Positions 11,777-23,224 of a stretch of 64,000 nucleotides of DNA are shown piece by piece. Source of the stretch: Capra hircus (taxonomy: Eukaryota > Chordata > Mammalia > Artiodactyla > Bovidae); the NCBI RefSeq assembly GCF_001704415.2, contig NC_030836.1, positions 22,728,001-22,792,000 on the forward strand, given 5' to 3'. The notes under the pieces are model-generated. The model had not been told where the DNA came from. It searched no databases and was given only the letters and a program-made list of their open reading frames with translations. A program made the translations under genes and the position numbers. The stretch's first letter is position 1. Each line of letters starts with the position of its first letter.

Positions 11777-11782
<6 letters not shown>
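11279..11782. other. Unassigned
   Basis: No recognised repeat or gene. A 60-codon minus-strand frame at 11431-11613 is hydrophobic and AT-driven, probably chance. Confidence 0.45.

Positions 11783-11814
<32 letters not shown>
11783..11814. repeat. (AT)n microsatellite
   Basis: About 16 uninterrupted AT units. It generates spurious Ile-Tyr-repeat frames on the minus strand (11672-11960). Confidence 0.97.
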
Positions 11815-11818
<4 letters not shown>

Positions 11819-11859
11819 AAATAGTTTCAAGACATTGGAAATTAGGCAGTGTGGAAAAA

Positions 11860-12278
11860 TGAACCCTGAAAGACATAAAAGGCATAAGAGTCCTGCACCT
11901 GCCCCATTTGCTCGCTTGAGAGAGGTCCGGACCTGGTACAAGGTTGGGGGAGGAGCACAAGAGGAGCCCAGTGCACTGCCTAGTTTAAGGCTGCGGAGCT
12001 GAGGGTCAGGAGAGAGCAGGACAGCCAGAGCTTGCAGGGCAGAATAGCGGAGGGCGAGAGCTGCACATAGAGGACGCTGGAGTCCTGCAGGGTGTCCTGT
12101 TCAAGCATTTCTCAAAGTACTGATCAGCAAGTGAGTGTCATGAAACTACTCAAGGCTGAAGAAAGATAATCAGAACAGATTAAAGGTAACAGTTCCTGGT
12201 GGTCACCTAGGGAGGGGCCTACTGCCTGCTTCCACAAGCTAGACTGAAAATTCTCATAATTCACTGGATAGTGGATGA
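11860..12278 (+). mobile_element. Probable 5' portion of an old L1/HAL1-like element
   Basis: A locally GC-richer block (roughly 11895-12110) precedes sequence that leads without break of style into L1-like material on the far side of a Bov-tA. Its position just upstream of the ORF-like region suggests a LINE 5' UTR. I infer this from context and a loose resemblance to HAL1; I cannot name the subfamily. Confidence 0.4.
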
Positions 12279-12491
12279 TAAGTTACTACAATCATGTTTG
12301 ACTCTTTACAACCCTGTGGACTGTAGCCCATCAGGCTCCTCTGTCCGTGGGGTTCTCCAGACAAGAATACTGGAGTGGGTTGCCATGCCCTCCTCCAAGG
12401 GATCTTCGCAACAGAGTGATTGAACTTGCATCTCTTATGTCTCTTGCATTGGCAGGAGGGTTTTTTACTACTAGTGCCAGCTGGGAAGCCC
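12279..12491 (-). mobile_element. Bov-tA SINE
   Basis: Reverse-orientation full unit: 'aagttactacaatcatgttt' at left, a Bov-A body with 'ctccagacaagaatactgga', and a tRNA-like head ending 'ctgggaagcccc'. It splits the old L1-like element. Confidence 0.93.
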
Positions 12492-12884
12492 CAAAGAAGT
12501 ACTGGATGGAGTACACTAGAAGGTCTTGCCCCAGAAGTGTAGAATGATTAGCCTCATATGAAATACAGCATTGGCCTCCACTAAAAATCTTAATAGTAAG
12601 ACTCAAAATGGCATAATTGTGTGTAAGTATCTTAACTGTCTCCCAGAAAAAAAGTCAGAAATATTTCAAGGACTACAAAAATATTGTATATCTAAAAGGT
12701 AAAATCAGCAATTACTGATATTCAAACAAGATTATTATGATGATTGAAAACAGTATAATCTAACTCAAAATGAAGAGGAAGGAAGTCACTTGATATCAAA
12801 ACAAAACTGACAGATGTTAGAAAATAGGAAATTAAAACAGTTACTATAATTGTATTCATGTAAAGAGTTAACTAGAAATATGAA
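12492..12884 (+). mobile_element. Old L1/HAL1-like segment (between insertions)
   Basis: It continues the plus-strand L1-like element between a Bov-tA and a BovB, for example 'ggtcttgccccagaagtgta'. It is A-rich on the plus strand with no open frame, as expected for a decayed ORF1 region. Confidence 0.5.
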
Positions 12885-14230
12885 CTGGACTGGAAAAGGT
12901 CTGTTTTCATTCCAATTCCAAAGGAAGGCAATGCCAAAGAACGTTCAAACTATTGCACAATTGCACTCATCTCACATGCTAGCAAGCTAATGCTCAAAAT
13001 TCTGCAAGCTAGGCTTCAACAGTACATGAACCAAGAACTTCCAGATGTTCAAGTTGGATGTAGAAAAGGCAGAGGAACCAGTGATCAAATTGTCAACATC
13101 CATTGGATCATAGAAAAAGTAAGGGAATTTCAGAAAAAACATCTACTTCTGGTATATTGACTACACCGAAGCCTTTGACTGAGTGGATCACAACAAACTG
13201 GAAAATTCTTCAAGAGATAGGAATACCAGACCACCTTATCTGCCTCCTGAGAAATCTGTATGTAGGTCAAGAAGCAACAGTTAGAACCAGACATGGAACA
13301 ACAGACTGGTTCCAAATTGGGAAAGGAGTATATCAAGGCTGTATATGTCACCCTGCTTATTTAACTTATATGCAGAGTACATCATGAGAAATGTGGGGCT
13401 GGATGAAGCACAAGCTGGAATCAAGATAGCTGGGAGAAATATCAATAACCTCAGATATGCAGATGACTCCATGCTTATGGCAGAAACTGAAGAGAAACTA
13501 AAGAGCCTCTTGATGAAAGTCAAAGAGGAGAGTAAACATGCTGGCTTAAAATTCAGTATCCAAAAAACAAAGATCATAGCAACTGGTCCCATCACTTCAT
13601 GGCAAACAGATGGGGAAACAATGCTAACAGTGACAGACTTTATTTCCTTGGGTTCCAAAATCATGGCACATGGTGACTGCAGCCATGAAATTAAAAGACG
13701 CTTGGTCCTTGAAAGAAAAGTTATGGCCAACCTAGACAGCATATTAAAAACAGAAACATTACCTGGACAACAAAGGTCCATATAATGAAAGCTATGGTTT
13801 TTCCAGTGGTCATGTATGGATATGAGAGATAGACCGTAGAGAAAGCTGAGCACCGAAAAATTGATGCTTTTGAACTGTGGTGTTTGAGAAGACTCTTGAG
13901 AGTCCCTTGGACAGCAGGATATCCAACCAGTCAATCCTAAAGGAAATCAGTCCTGAATATTTCCTGGAAGGACTGATGCTGAAGCTGAAACTCCAACACT
14001 TTGGCCACCTGATGCAAAGAACTGACTCACTGGAAAAGTCCCTGATGCTGGGGAAGATTGGGTGCTGGGAGGAGAAGGGGACAACAGAGGATGAGATGGT
14101 TGGATGGCATCACCAACTTGATGGACATGCATTTCAGCAAGCTCTGGGAGTTGGTGATTGACAGGGAAGACTGGTGTGCTACAGTCCATGTGGTTGCAAA
14201 GAGTTAGACATGACTGAGTGACTGAACTGG
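12885..14230 (+). mobile_element. BovB LINE, 5' truncated, in an older L1
   Basis: About 1.35 kb of BovB from 'ggactggaaaaggtctgttt' in the RT region to the 3' end. The longest frame (13345-13785, 146 codons) holds the YADD catalytic box (RYADDSMLMAETEE) and the thumb region; motif A lies upstream in other frames with a TGA stop. The flanking repeats gaaatatgaa (12875-12884) and gaaacatgaa (14231-14240) match at 9 of 10 bases and fit a target-site duplication, so this BovB jumped into the older element. The copy is inactive. Confidence 0.93.
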
Positions 14231-15841
14231 GAAACATGAAAAAAAGTTTATATAAACTAACTATATATTATAGATAGCTAGAACATATCGTATAATATTA
14301 TATATGCTACATATAAATGTGTCTGTGTGTGTACGTATGTCCAAATCAAACTAAGAGAGATAAAAACTATAATGTATGAGGTGAGAAATATACTGCATGA
14401 GGCTGCTGGCATATTAGATGTTGCAAAGTACAAGATAGTGAACTTTAAGACTAAAAATAGAAAGAATCAAAAATATAAATAAAAATTAAAAGAGAATCAA
14501 ACTATGCAAGAAAATCAAATCATCTAATATATGTGCAATTGGAGTCCCTGAATAAGAAGCAGGAATACAGGAATAAAAAATTGAATCTTATCCAAAATTA
14601 TTCCAAAGGCATTAAAAGTATATATGAAAGAAGAAGCTCACCGAGCCTCAGGTATGAGACATGAAGACGAAAACAGGAGGGCACATCATAATCAAGTTTC
14701 CTTCAAATAGTGATAAAGTAACAGAGTAGTCAGAAGGGTAAAACAGACATGTTACATGCAGAGGAACAAAGATAAGAATGTCAGCAGATATCTTTTGTGA
14801 AACAATGCAAGTGAAAAGACAGTGAAGCAACAGCTTTAAAAGCATGGAAAGTAATAAAAAACCTGTCAACATAGGATTCTATACATAGCAAAAGTAAATT
14901 TCAAAGATGAAGTAAAATAAAGACCTTTCAGAGATATAAAAGTCGAAAGAAATCACAACTAGCCTTTTAGCACTACATGAAATTTTAAAGAGAGTCCTTC
15001 AGGCAGAAGGAAAATGATAACAGATGAAAATATGGGTCATCCAAAAGAATACTGGAAATGGTGTCAGCATTGTAAACATAAGATTATTATTTTTAGTAAA
15101 AATCTTTAATTCTTATTTTTAGATTATTTTCTTATTATTTAAATAGTTTAAAGTGACTTTTGACTGTTCATTTGAAAAACAATGTATTTGAAGGTTTAAA
15201 ACACTTTGAAATAAAATGTATAACAATGACACAAAGACCAAAACACTTTGAAATAAAATGTATAACAATAACACAAAGACCAACAGGGAAGGAATGGAAG
15301 TGTCTTACTCTAAGGTTCTTATATGTGAAGCAGTATGATAGCACTTGACGGTAGCCTACGATAATTTAAAGATGAATACTATGAACACAAAAGCAACCAG
15401 TAGAACAACAAAATGAAGATTTATAACTAATAAGGAATCAAAATAAAATGCAATCTCACAAAACACTTATTGCAAAAATGAACATAAAAAAGTAGACAGG
15501 GAACAAAATACACCTGGGACAAGTAGAAAAGAAACAGCAAGATGATGCACGTTAGCCACACCAATAATCACACTGAGTGTGAATGGTTTAGGTATCCAGA
15601 CGTCGAGGCGCAATAAACCCGTGTTTCAAAAATGATAGTGATATAAAGATAATTTCAGATAAACCAAAACAGAGTCATAGCAAGCTGACTGGTACTACCA
15701 GAAACAATGAAGGAAGTTGTTAAGGAAGGAGAAAGAAACAGATCCAGTGAAAGAAATGAAGCCCATTACCAATAACAGATATAGGTAAAAAATACAGAAA
15801 CTACGTGGATTATCTCTTTTTTATTCTCTTCTCTAAAATAC
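14231..15841 (+). mobile_element. Old L1/HAL1-like segment, ORF1 to start of ORF2
   Basis: A-rich plus-strand sequence with L1/HAL1 landmarks: 'gaggaacaaagataagaatg', 'cctgtcaacataggattcta', 'tccttcaggcagaaggaaaa', and 'gccacaccaataatcacact' near 15556, which sits at the start of an ORF2-like endonuclease region. All frames are broken. Confidence 0.7.
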
Positions 15842-16115
15842 TACTGTTGCTGCTGCTAAGTCGCTTCAGTCGTGTACGACTCTGTGCGACCCCATAGACG
15901 ACAGCCCACCAGGCTCCCCCATCCCTGGGATTCTCCAGGCAAGAACACTGGAGTGGGTTGCCATTTCCTTCTCCAATGCGTGAAAGTGAAAATTGAAAGT
16001 GAAGGCGCTCAGTCGTGTCTGACTCTTCGAGACCCCATGGACTGCATGCAGCCCACCAGGCCCCTCCGTCCATGGGATTTTCCAGGCAAAAGTGGGTTGC
16101 CATTGCCTTCTCCAT
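15842..16115 (-). mobile_element. Bov-A2 SINE
   Basis: Complete reverse-orientation dimer (CTG tract, 'taagtcgcttcagtcgtgta', GAAAGTGAAA linker, second monomer). Flanks ctctaaaatac (15831-15841) and ctttaaaatac (16116-16126) match at 10 of 11 bases, a target-site duplication inside the older L1-like element. Confidence 0.95.
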
Positions 16116-17435
16116 CTTTAAAATACAAACAACTTTAAATAAAAAATTATATCACCATTATTATTTTGAAGCAGTCTGTGAAAAATGGAGCAATGTTGAT
16201 CTAGTAAAACAGTAGCAAAGTAGACTGAAAAAGTAAAAGTGCATATTGTAATCTCTATAACAACTACAAAAAAAGAAAAAAAGAACTAATAGAATAAAAG
16301 TATCTGATTAACCCCAAAGAAGAAATAAATAAAAGGAAAAGACAAATTTTAGAAAACCAAAAAGATCAGACAAATAGGAAAGAAACTGAAAATGGTAAAC
16401 CCAAATCCAACCAAATAAATATTTGTTTTAGATCCACACACACACAGACGAGTATATATTAATATACACAAAATCATGCAACTAAAGGCACAGCTTATTA
16501 GACCAGATAAAAAAGCAAGACTAAATTATATGTTGTCTTCGAAGGCCACACTATAAATACAAAAGCACACGCAATTTAGAATAGGAAAAGATATAATTTC
16601 TACACGTGAATGTTAAGAAAGCTGGAATAGTTATACTTTTTTCAGCTTAATTAAGGGATAATTAGCAAATACAGTTGCAATATATTTAAAGAGTACAATA
16701 TGATACTTTGATATATGCATACATTGGTAAAGGTTAGAATGGTTATATCAGAAAAAAAAAGACTTCAAGATAAGAAAAATTAGTAAAGATAAAAAAGGCA
16801 TCTCCTAAAAGAGTCAGCTCATCGGGAAAATACAGCAATCCTAAATACTGAAAGTTCTAATAGCAAAGCTTCAAAATATATCAAACAAATTCAGAGATTT
16901 TAACATCCCTATTTCAGTAACCGATAGAGTCACTAGACAGAAAAAAATAAGAATATAGAAGACCTCAATAAGTCTCACTGACATTTATTGAAATGACACC
17001 CAACTGCAGCATTACATATTTTTATGTGAGTGCACATGAAATGTTGATCAAGATAAAACAAATGTGGGTTCATTAAACAATCTCTAAAAAGTTCAGAAGA
17101 CTGAAATCTTACTGAATATATTCTCTGACCACTCAGAATTAAACTAGAAATCAAATAACACTAAGATATCTAGAAAAATTAAATGTATGAGGAAATTACA
17201 CCACCTCCAAAAGCCCATGAATTAAAAAAGAGATTATAAGGAAAATATGAAATATTGTGAACTGAATGATAACAAAAATACAACACATTTACAACTGGGG
17301 AAAATCAGCTACAACGATGCCTGGGAAAAAATAGTGTGGCTGTAGTGCTCTTGCTTTTTTCAAAAAAGAAAATTTAAAACCAATGACCTAACTTTCCATT
17401 ATAAGAAACTAGAAAAAGACTAGCATATAGATAGT
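16116..17435 (+). mobile_element. Old L1-like ORF2 5' half (endonuclease region), decayed
   Basis: Continues the interrupted element with ORF2 landmarks in order: 'gataaaaaagcaagactaaa', 'caaagcttcaaaatatatca', 'tctctgaccactcagaatta', 'actagaaatcaaataaca', and 'aagaaactagaaaaagacta'. On translation this corresponds to the L1 endonuclease and following linker, with stops throughout. The match fades near 17435. Confidence 0.75.
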
Positions 17436-18784
17436 TACACTATATCTGGTCCCGCCCACAGGGATGGAGTATGTGGGTAGGGTCAGTGACAACTTCAGAG
17501 CATATCAAAGTCTCTACTAAAATAGAAGGAATATTTCTTAGCATAACCTGAAGCAGAATAGCCAAATGCAAATTTTTGATACCGAAAACAAGAGGAAACA
17601 AAAATATGATTCTATTCATCAAAACCAAAGAAAGAAAGAAGGGCAAAGGCTGGAGGAATAATTGGGAAATAAAGACCTAGGAGAACAGAAAGGAGGTAAG
17701 CACGAAGGGTAAGGCACAAACAGGAGGAGAGAGGCCCAGAAATGAATGACATACTCATACTTGAACAGTATGTTGATGCTGCAACACCTTTCAACCTTGA
17801 GCCCTGAGTTTCAGGTTATATATCAACCTTGCTTCACAACCTCCAGCTCCAAATAAACATACATCTCACCTAATTGAAAACTCCAGGGGATCTATGCTAT
17901 GGGATTCAGGTAATCAAACAGTATCATCAGGATTTAGACTACCTCTCATCAGTCTGTTCTTCATCATACAAGCTTCATGCTAAACCAGAGCCTCTCCAGC
18001 TGTTCTAAATCCATCAAAAAGAGCGATTCTTTAATCAAAGGAATTGTCAAAAATCAAGGATTTGAGCTTCATTGATCTCAATTTGGTCATCTGCTGAGTC
18101 CATAACTGGCCTCAGCAGTCAAGGACTGAGTCAGCGTGGCAATGCCAGGATCACCAGTTCATCCCTGGAGCAAAACATAAACTCAACCTTCACCTGAGGC
18201 ATAGCCAGAACTGAGAACTGAATTCCAAATCTGCCAAGGTTGTATGTGGCAACTGCAGCATATTTGAGATGTACCTACTGGCTCATGAATCCAGGGGACT
18301 TTGGACAGTCTACAACTTTTCCTTAGAAGTGCTTCTCAGTCTAAAGGGTATCTTCAATCATCTATTCTCCATTTAGTACCAGACCAAACTTCCTGATAGA
18401 TGCATCTATTGTTGTCCAGAAGGTAAAGAAAGGCATCAGTGTCACTCTATGAACTAAGCATAGAAGATTCCCCCGAGGATTTGGGCAACATGGCAGAGTG
18501 CACTTCATACTAGTAAGAAGGACATAATGTGTTCTGGTAATTCTTTGGGAATCATTTCTTTCCATCATTATCATTGTCATTGTTCTCCATCATCATCACC
18601 ACTCACTGAGATCTTGTTTAGTAACCCACAGTTGTTAACTACTAAATGCTTCAGTCAACCTTATCCAAGGCAAATACTGGGAGCTGAATCCCAACCAACC
18701 ATTCTCCCAGCTTCCTGTGCCAGCTACTCATGTACTAGCTGTCAATTCAGTACTTATCTTTCCTCTGTTGCCTGCTGAGAGTAG
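17436..18784. other. Unassigned 1.35 kb block
   Basis: I recognise neither a gene nor a repeat. Composition is more balanced than the flanking L1 sequence. Short frames (for example minus strand 17440-17646 and 18362-18580) carry no motif. It may be an old, unrecognised retroelement or unique sequence. Confidence 0.4.
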
Positions 18785-19085
18785 TGTCCCTCAGACCTTT
18801 TTGCCAACTAGCTTTCAGCTAGGTGTGGCTGATTAGAGGCACTGGTGAGGACATAGGAGTGAGGGAAGATGCGAAGCATCTCTGACCATGGCTGTGCTTT
18901 TCCAGCCCCAGCAGTAGGAATGACTCCCTATAAGGCCAATATCAAGGTCACTCCCACTTATCCCAATTGCTTATTAAGCTCTTCTAACACTTTTGCAAAT
19001 AATATACTCCATTAAACCACCTCCACTGAATTACCTGCTGAGGTTTTTGTTTTCCTGCTAGACTGTGACTGAGACATCAACTTTC
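18785..19085 (+). mobile_element. Possible ancient L1M-type 5' end fragment
   Basis: The segments 'gctttcagctaggtgtggct', 'cacttttgcaaataatatac', 'ccattaaaccacctccactg' and 'ttttcctgctagactgtgac' resemble, in order, the 5' region of ancient mammalian L1M elements as I remember it. Heavily diverged, so tentative. Confidence 0.3.
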
Positions 19086-19131
19086 ATTCCCTTCTGGTAG
19101 AAGAACTTTGATTGTTTATGTAAAGGTGTAT

Positions 19132-19230
19132 AGGTGCTCAGTTGCTTAGTCATGTCTGACTCTTTGGACTGTAGCCCTAGGTAGTCATGTCTGACTCTAA
19201 GGACTGTAGCTCCCCAGGCCCCTCTGTAGC
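19132..19230 (-). mobile_element. Bov-A-type SINE fragment with internal duplication
   Basis: Reverse-orientation Bov-A start ('gctcagttgcttagtcatgt'). A unit of about 36 bases is present twice in tandem (19147-19181 and 19182-19218). The rest of the SINE is missing. Confidence 0.85.
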
Positions 19231-19302
19231 AATACCTTAATCTCAGAAAAAAAGAAGCCCAAGTCCCAGTCCCAAGGGGGGAATCACTCTTGGTCTAAAT
19301 AA

Positions 19303-19675
19303 GAGGTCTTCAAAGCTGGCAGCATTAACCAGTAGGGAACATATTAGAAATGAAAGTGATCAGGCCCCACCTTGGTGACTCAGTGGTAAAAATTCTGCCT
19401 GCTAATGCAGAAGATGAGGGTTTGACCCTGGGTCAAGAGGATCCCCTGGGGAAGGAAATGGCAACCCACACCAGTTCCATGGACTGCAGAATTCCATGGA
19501 AAGAAGAGCCTGGCAAGCTACACTACTCAGGATCTCAAAAGAGTCAGATATGACTCAGCCACTAAACAACAACCCTATTATACTGAATCAGATATTCTGG
19601 GCTTAGACTCCAACAATTTGTATTTGAACAAACTCTCCAGAATCATGCTAAGGACTATACTTTGAGAATCACAGG
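19303..19675. mobile_element. MER5A-type hAT DNA element split by Bov-tA
   Basis: The left half (to about 19370: 'catattagaaatgaaagtga', 'caggccccac') and right half (from about 19578: 'tactgaatcagatattctgg', 'ctttgagaatcacagg') together match a roughly 190-base MER5A-like nonautonomous hAT-Charlie element. The terminal 'gtcttcaaagc' and 'ctttgagaatcac' are the decayed inverted ends. Confidence 0.7.
19371..19577 (+). mobile_element. Bov-tA SINE
   Basis: Full unit from the tRNA-like head ('cttggtgactcagtggtaaa') to the CAA-rich 3' end ('cactaaacaacaaccct'), inserted in the MER5A-type element. Confidence 0.93.
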
Positions 19676-20707
19676 TCTATGAGCATAATGCTACCCTGTC
19701 TTGTTACCAGTGGTTTGTCTAGATATGGGCAATGTGACTAAATTCTCACTAATAAAAAGTAAGGAGAAGTCTGCTGGGGCTGTAAGTGAGAATTTTGTTG
19801 CCTTTCATAATGAAATGACAGAATTCCTGGCATATTCATTCCATTTGGCAAGCTAAATGGAGGACTTAGGTGAAGGGAAGTGCACCCATCTCGGTACCAC
19901 AGGAGAAAATCCAATAAAATTACAGACACACCAAATAAGCCTCCTTAACCAATCCTGAAACTATCATAAGATTTAATTCTGAATTTTATTAATAAGTCAC
20001 AATTACTTGAGTTTTCTGTTACATGGAGCCACAAGTAACAACTAATTCAATAGAATATTTTTGTCTCTCTTTATAGATAAGAAAGCCAATTTGGGAAGAG
20101 AGCAAATAATTTCTATAGAGCAATCTAGTTAGTGCATGGTATGGTAAGATTTTAATTTGTTTTTCTGATTTAAAAAATTCAGTAGGCTAATCTACCTTTC
20201 AATAGGTCACACTGTCACTCTTACCAAAATGCAGGTTTGCCCGATATGACCAGGAAACTGAAAAGGTGATGTTTTACATTTTCCCTTTATACCATTCATT
20301 ATACCTAATTTTGAGTATGGCTGTAAGAATCCTTGATTAAGACAGTAGTGAAAGCTTCCGGAAAAATGCTTTGTTTTCTTGCTTAAAATGTACAACAGCA
20401 GTTGGTTTTAATTTATACCTTTCAGGATAGGTCATGTGTTTTTCCATGAGTATTCCAACAGCCTGCATTATTCATAGAGGAGATATTTATGTAGTCATGA
20501 CAAATAAGATAATTTACTTCAAAATAAAATGAGAGGCTTTAGACTTCAATAAACATTGAAAAGTTTAAGTAACTCAGTCCTTTAGAAAATTTCACTGTAT
20601 TTCTGTCACCATCTGATTACACCTCCACCCCTCCAAAAGAATATTTTATGCTGTTGCAGACAGGCAACCATCATAATGAAAAAGCTATTTTGGAAAAAAG
20701 AATAAAA
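19676..20707. other. Unassigned, no gene seen
   Basis: AT-rich non-coding sequence. No recognised repeat; the longest frames are about 60 codons without features. Confidence 0.5.
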
Positions 20708-21012
20708 TCCTTTATTTTTTATTTTTTTTTATAGACATTTTTTATTGTAGTATAGTTGATTTATTAATACAATTTTGTGTTAATTTCAGGTGTACAGCAA
20801 AGTGATTCAGTTATGCATATACATATATTATTTCTTTTTTAGATTATTTTCTCACATAGGTCATCACAAAATATTGAGTGGAGTACCCAGTGCTATATAA
20901 TAGGCTCTTATTGGTTATCCATTTTATATATATAGTATGTGTGTTTATCCCAAGCTTCTGATTTTCACTCCCTGCCACATTTCCCCTTTGATAACCATGT
21001 TTGTTATCAATA
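20708..21012 (-). mobile_element. L1 3' UTR, older type
   Basis: Reverse complement of an older artiodactyl L1 3' UTR: 'attgtagtatagttgattta', 'gtgtacagcaaagtgattca', 'gtgctatataataggctctt', and 'cccctttgataaccatgttt'. Confidence 0.75.
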
Positions 21013-21235
21013 TAGGATTTATACATATAGACATTCTTCAAACACTAGGATTAATAAAATATACAAGTTAAAAAATGTATAAATCTTCACTCTTCAACTG
21101 TATTTGCTTAACGATCTTTTCAATAGAGTTTCCCCCAAATTGTTACTTACGTGCATGTTTTCTGAAACACTTAAATATATAGTAAAGGTCATTCTTGTAA
21201 TTGGGAATTACATTCTTAATGTAATTTTGTTTTGT
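21013..21235. other. Unassigned
   Basis: AT-rich, no feature recognised. Confidence 0.5.
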
Positions 21236-21331
21236 TTTGTTTTTTTTTTCTCTATGTTTCTGTTTATTTTATTTTATTTTTTTGTTTTATTTATTTATTT
21301 TTTTTTAATTTTTTTTATTTTTTTTTTAAAT
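21236..21331. repeat. T-rich tract, poly(A) tail of the minus-strand L1
   Basis: Nearly uninterrupted T with scattered A, G and C, the reverse complement of a long impure A tail (with AAATAAATA and AAAACA patterns). It abuts the 3' end of the young L1. The hydrophobic plus-strand frame (21104-21370) is an artefact of this tract. Confidence 0.85.
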
Positions 21332-22550
21332 TTTAAAATCTTTAATTCTTACATGCGTTCCCAAACATGAACCCCCCTCCCACCTCCCTCCCCACAACAT
21401 CTCTCTGGGTCATCCCCATGCACCTGCCCCAAGCAAGCTGCACCCTACGTCAGACATGGACTGGCGATTCAATTCTTACATGACAGTATACAAGTTAGAA
21501 TTCCCATTCTCCCAAATCATCCCACCCTCTCCCTCTCCCTCTGAGTCCAAAAGTCCGTTATACACATCTGTGTCTTTTTTCCTGTCTTGCATACAGGGTC
21601 GTCATTGCCATCTTCCTAAATTCCATATATATGTGTTAGTATACTGTATTGGTGTTTTTCTTTCTGGCTTACTTCACTCTGTATAATTGGCTCCAGTTTC
21701 ACCCATCTCATCAGAACTGATTCAAATGAATTCTTTTTAACGGCTGAGTAATACTCCATTGTGTATATGTACCACAGCTTTCTTATCCATTCATCTGCTG
21801 ATGGACATCTAGGTTGTTTCCATGTCCTGGCTATTATAAACAGTGCTGCGATGAACATTGGGGTGCATGTGTCTCTTTCAATTCTGGTTTCCTCCGTGTG
21901 TATGCCCAGAAGTGGGATTGCTGGGTCATAAGGTAGTTCTATTTGCAATTTTTTAAGGAATCTCCACACTGTTCTCCATATTGGCTGTACTAGTTTGCAT
22001 TCCCACCAACAGTGTAGGAGGGTTCCCTTTTCTCCACACCCTCTCCAGCATTTATTGCTTGCAGATTTTTGGATCGCAGCCATTCTGACTGGTGTGAAGT
22101 GGTACCTCATTGTGGTTTTGATTTGCATTTCTCTAATAATGAGTGATGTTGAGCATCTTTTCATGTGTTTGTTAGCCATCCGTATGTCTTCTTTGGAGAA
22201 ATGTCTATTTAGTTCTTTGGCCCATTTTTTGATTGGGTCGTTTATTTTTCTGGAATTGAGCTGCAGAAGTTGCTTGTATATTTTTGAGATTAGTTGTTTG
22301 TCAGTTGTTTCATTTGCTATTATTTTCTCCCATTCAGAAGGCTGTCTTTTCACCTTGCTTATATTTTCCTTTGTTGTACAGAAGCTTTTAATTTTAATTA
22401 GATCCCATTTGTTTATTTTTGCTTTTATTTCCAGAATTCTGGGAGGTGGATCATAGAGGATCCTGCTGTGATTTATGTCTGAGAGTGTTTTGCCTATGTT
22501 CTCCTCTAGGAGTTTTATAGTTTCTGATCTTACATTTAGATCTTTAATCC
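21332..22550 (-). mobile_element. Young L1 LINE (bovine L1 type), 5' truncated
   Basis: About 1.2 kb of 3' UTR plus ORF2 C-terminal region in reverse orientation. The 3' UTR end reads on the minus strand as 'gttcatgtttgggaacgcat' then 'aagaattaaagattttaaaa' and the tail. The 5' truncation is at about 22550, where another copy (63453 onward) continues differently. Little decay is visible: one open frame spans the coding part. Confidence 0.95.
21616..22549 (-). pseudogene. L1 ORF2 C-terminal segment, open but 5' truncated
   Basis: An uninterrupted frame of about 310 codons that ends at the natural ORF2 stop (TAA/TAG side at 21616). It encodes the region after the reverse transcriptase domain, including the C-terminal cysteine-rich motif CX3CX7HX4C (CWRGCGEKGTLLHCWWEC), which is implicated in L1 RNP function and nucleic-acid binding (established for L1). 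The endonuclease and RT domains are absent through 5' truncation, so it cannot act as a retrotransposase. No promoter is present; the lack of stops reflects youth rather than selection. Confidence 0.88.
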
Positions 22551-23141
22551 TTTATTTGTCAAATTCACAAAGTTTTGTCATTGGTGTTTTTGAAAAGGGA
22601 AAAAAGAAAAGCATCTCTTTTTTTTTGCCTATCTTCTGTGAGTTGAAGAAGAAATTCAGAAGAGAAAATTCAAGCACAATTTTTAAAGGCTAGAAGAACC
22701 TGGGTTTAAGATTTCTAAGGAACACTTAGGCAGCTTAGTCTGGCTATAGCACCATGGTATCCTGGATGCATTTGGTTTGAGAATGTCTTTGCTGGACTGA
22801 AGCTGTTCACAAAGAATCCAGACTCAGAGCTGACCCCATGAGTCAGACTGAGAATCTATGATTTGGAAAGTTCAGAGCCAAGACCAAGTAACTACGACTG
22901 GATACAAAGGAAATGAGCCATCTCTCGTGGAACAACCATTCAACTTGAGAATCCACGTAGGGATCCAGAGAAGACAGACTCCTGACAGAGCAGATATCAT
23001 GGGTGAAGATCACTCAGAAATGGATTAGAGGATAGCATCATTGCCTGTGGTCATTCATCATCTGTCCGTTTTCAGTGACTATAGAGAAACAATAGCTCCT
23101 TCCAGTTGAATGGGTTAGCCATGGTAATATTGGTAATGGCT
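22551..23141. other. Unassigned flank of BovB
   Basis: No recognised repeat or gene. Together with 25496-25887 it forms one pre-insertion sequence split by the BovB copy. Confidence 0.5.
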
Positions 23142-23224
23142 AAGTTTGCCTTGGTACATGGAATGAAGCAGGGCAAAGGCTAATAGAGTTTTGCCAAGGG
23201 AACGCACTGTTAGCAAACACCCTC

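Noticed and set aside
11672..11960. Ile-Tyr repeat proteins
   Set aside because: Translation of the (AT)n microsatellite.
13281..13934. 217-codon minus-strand open frame
   Set aside because: Antisense shadow of BovB coding sequence; similar shadows occur over the other BovB copies (for example 30678-31046).
21995..22456. Long plus-strand frame (153 codons) rich in hydrophobic residues
   Set aside because: It is the antisense of the L1 ORF2 frame; the same peptide-like pattern recurs at 63455-63718 for the same reason.
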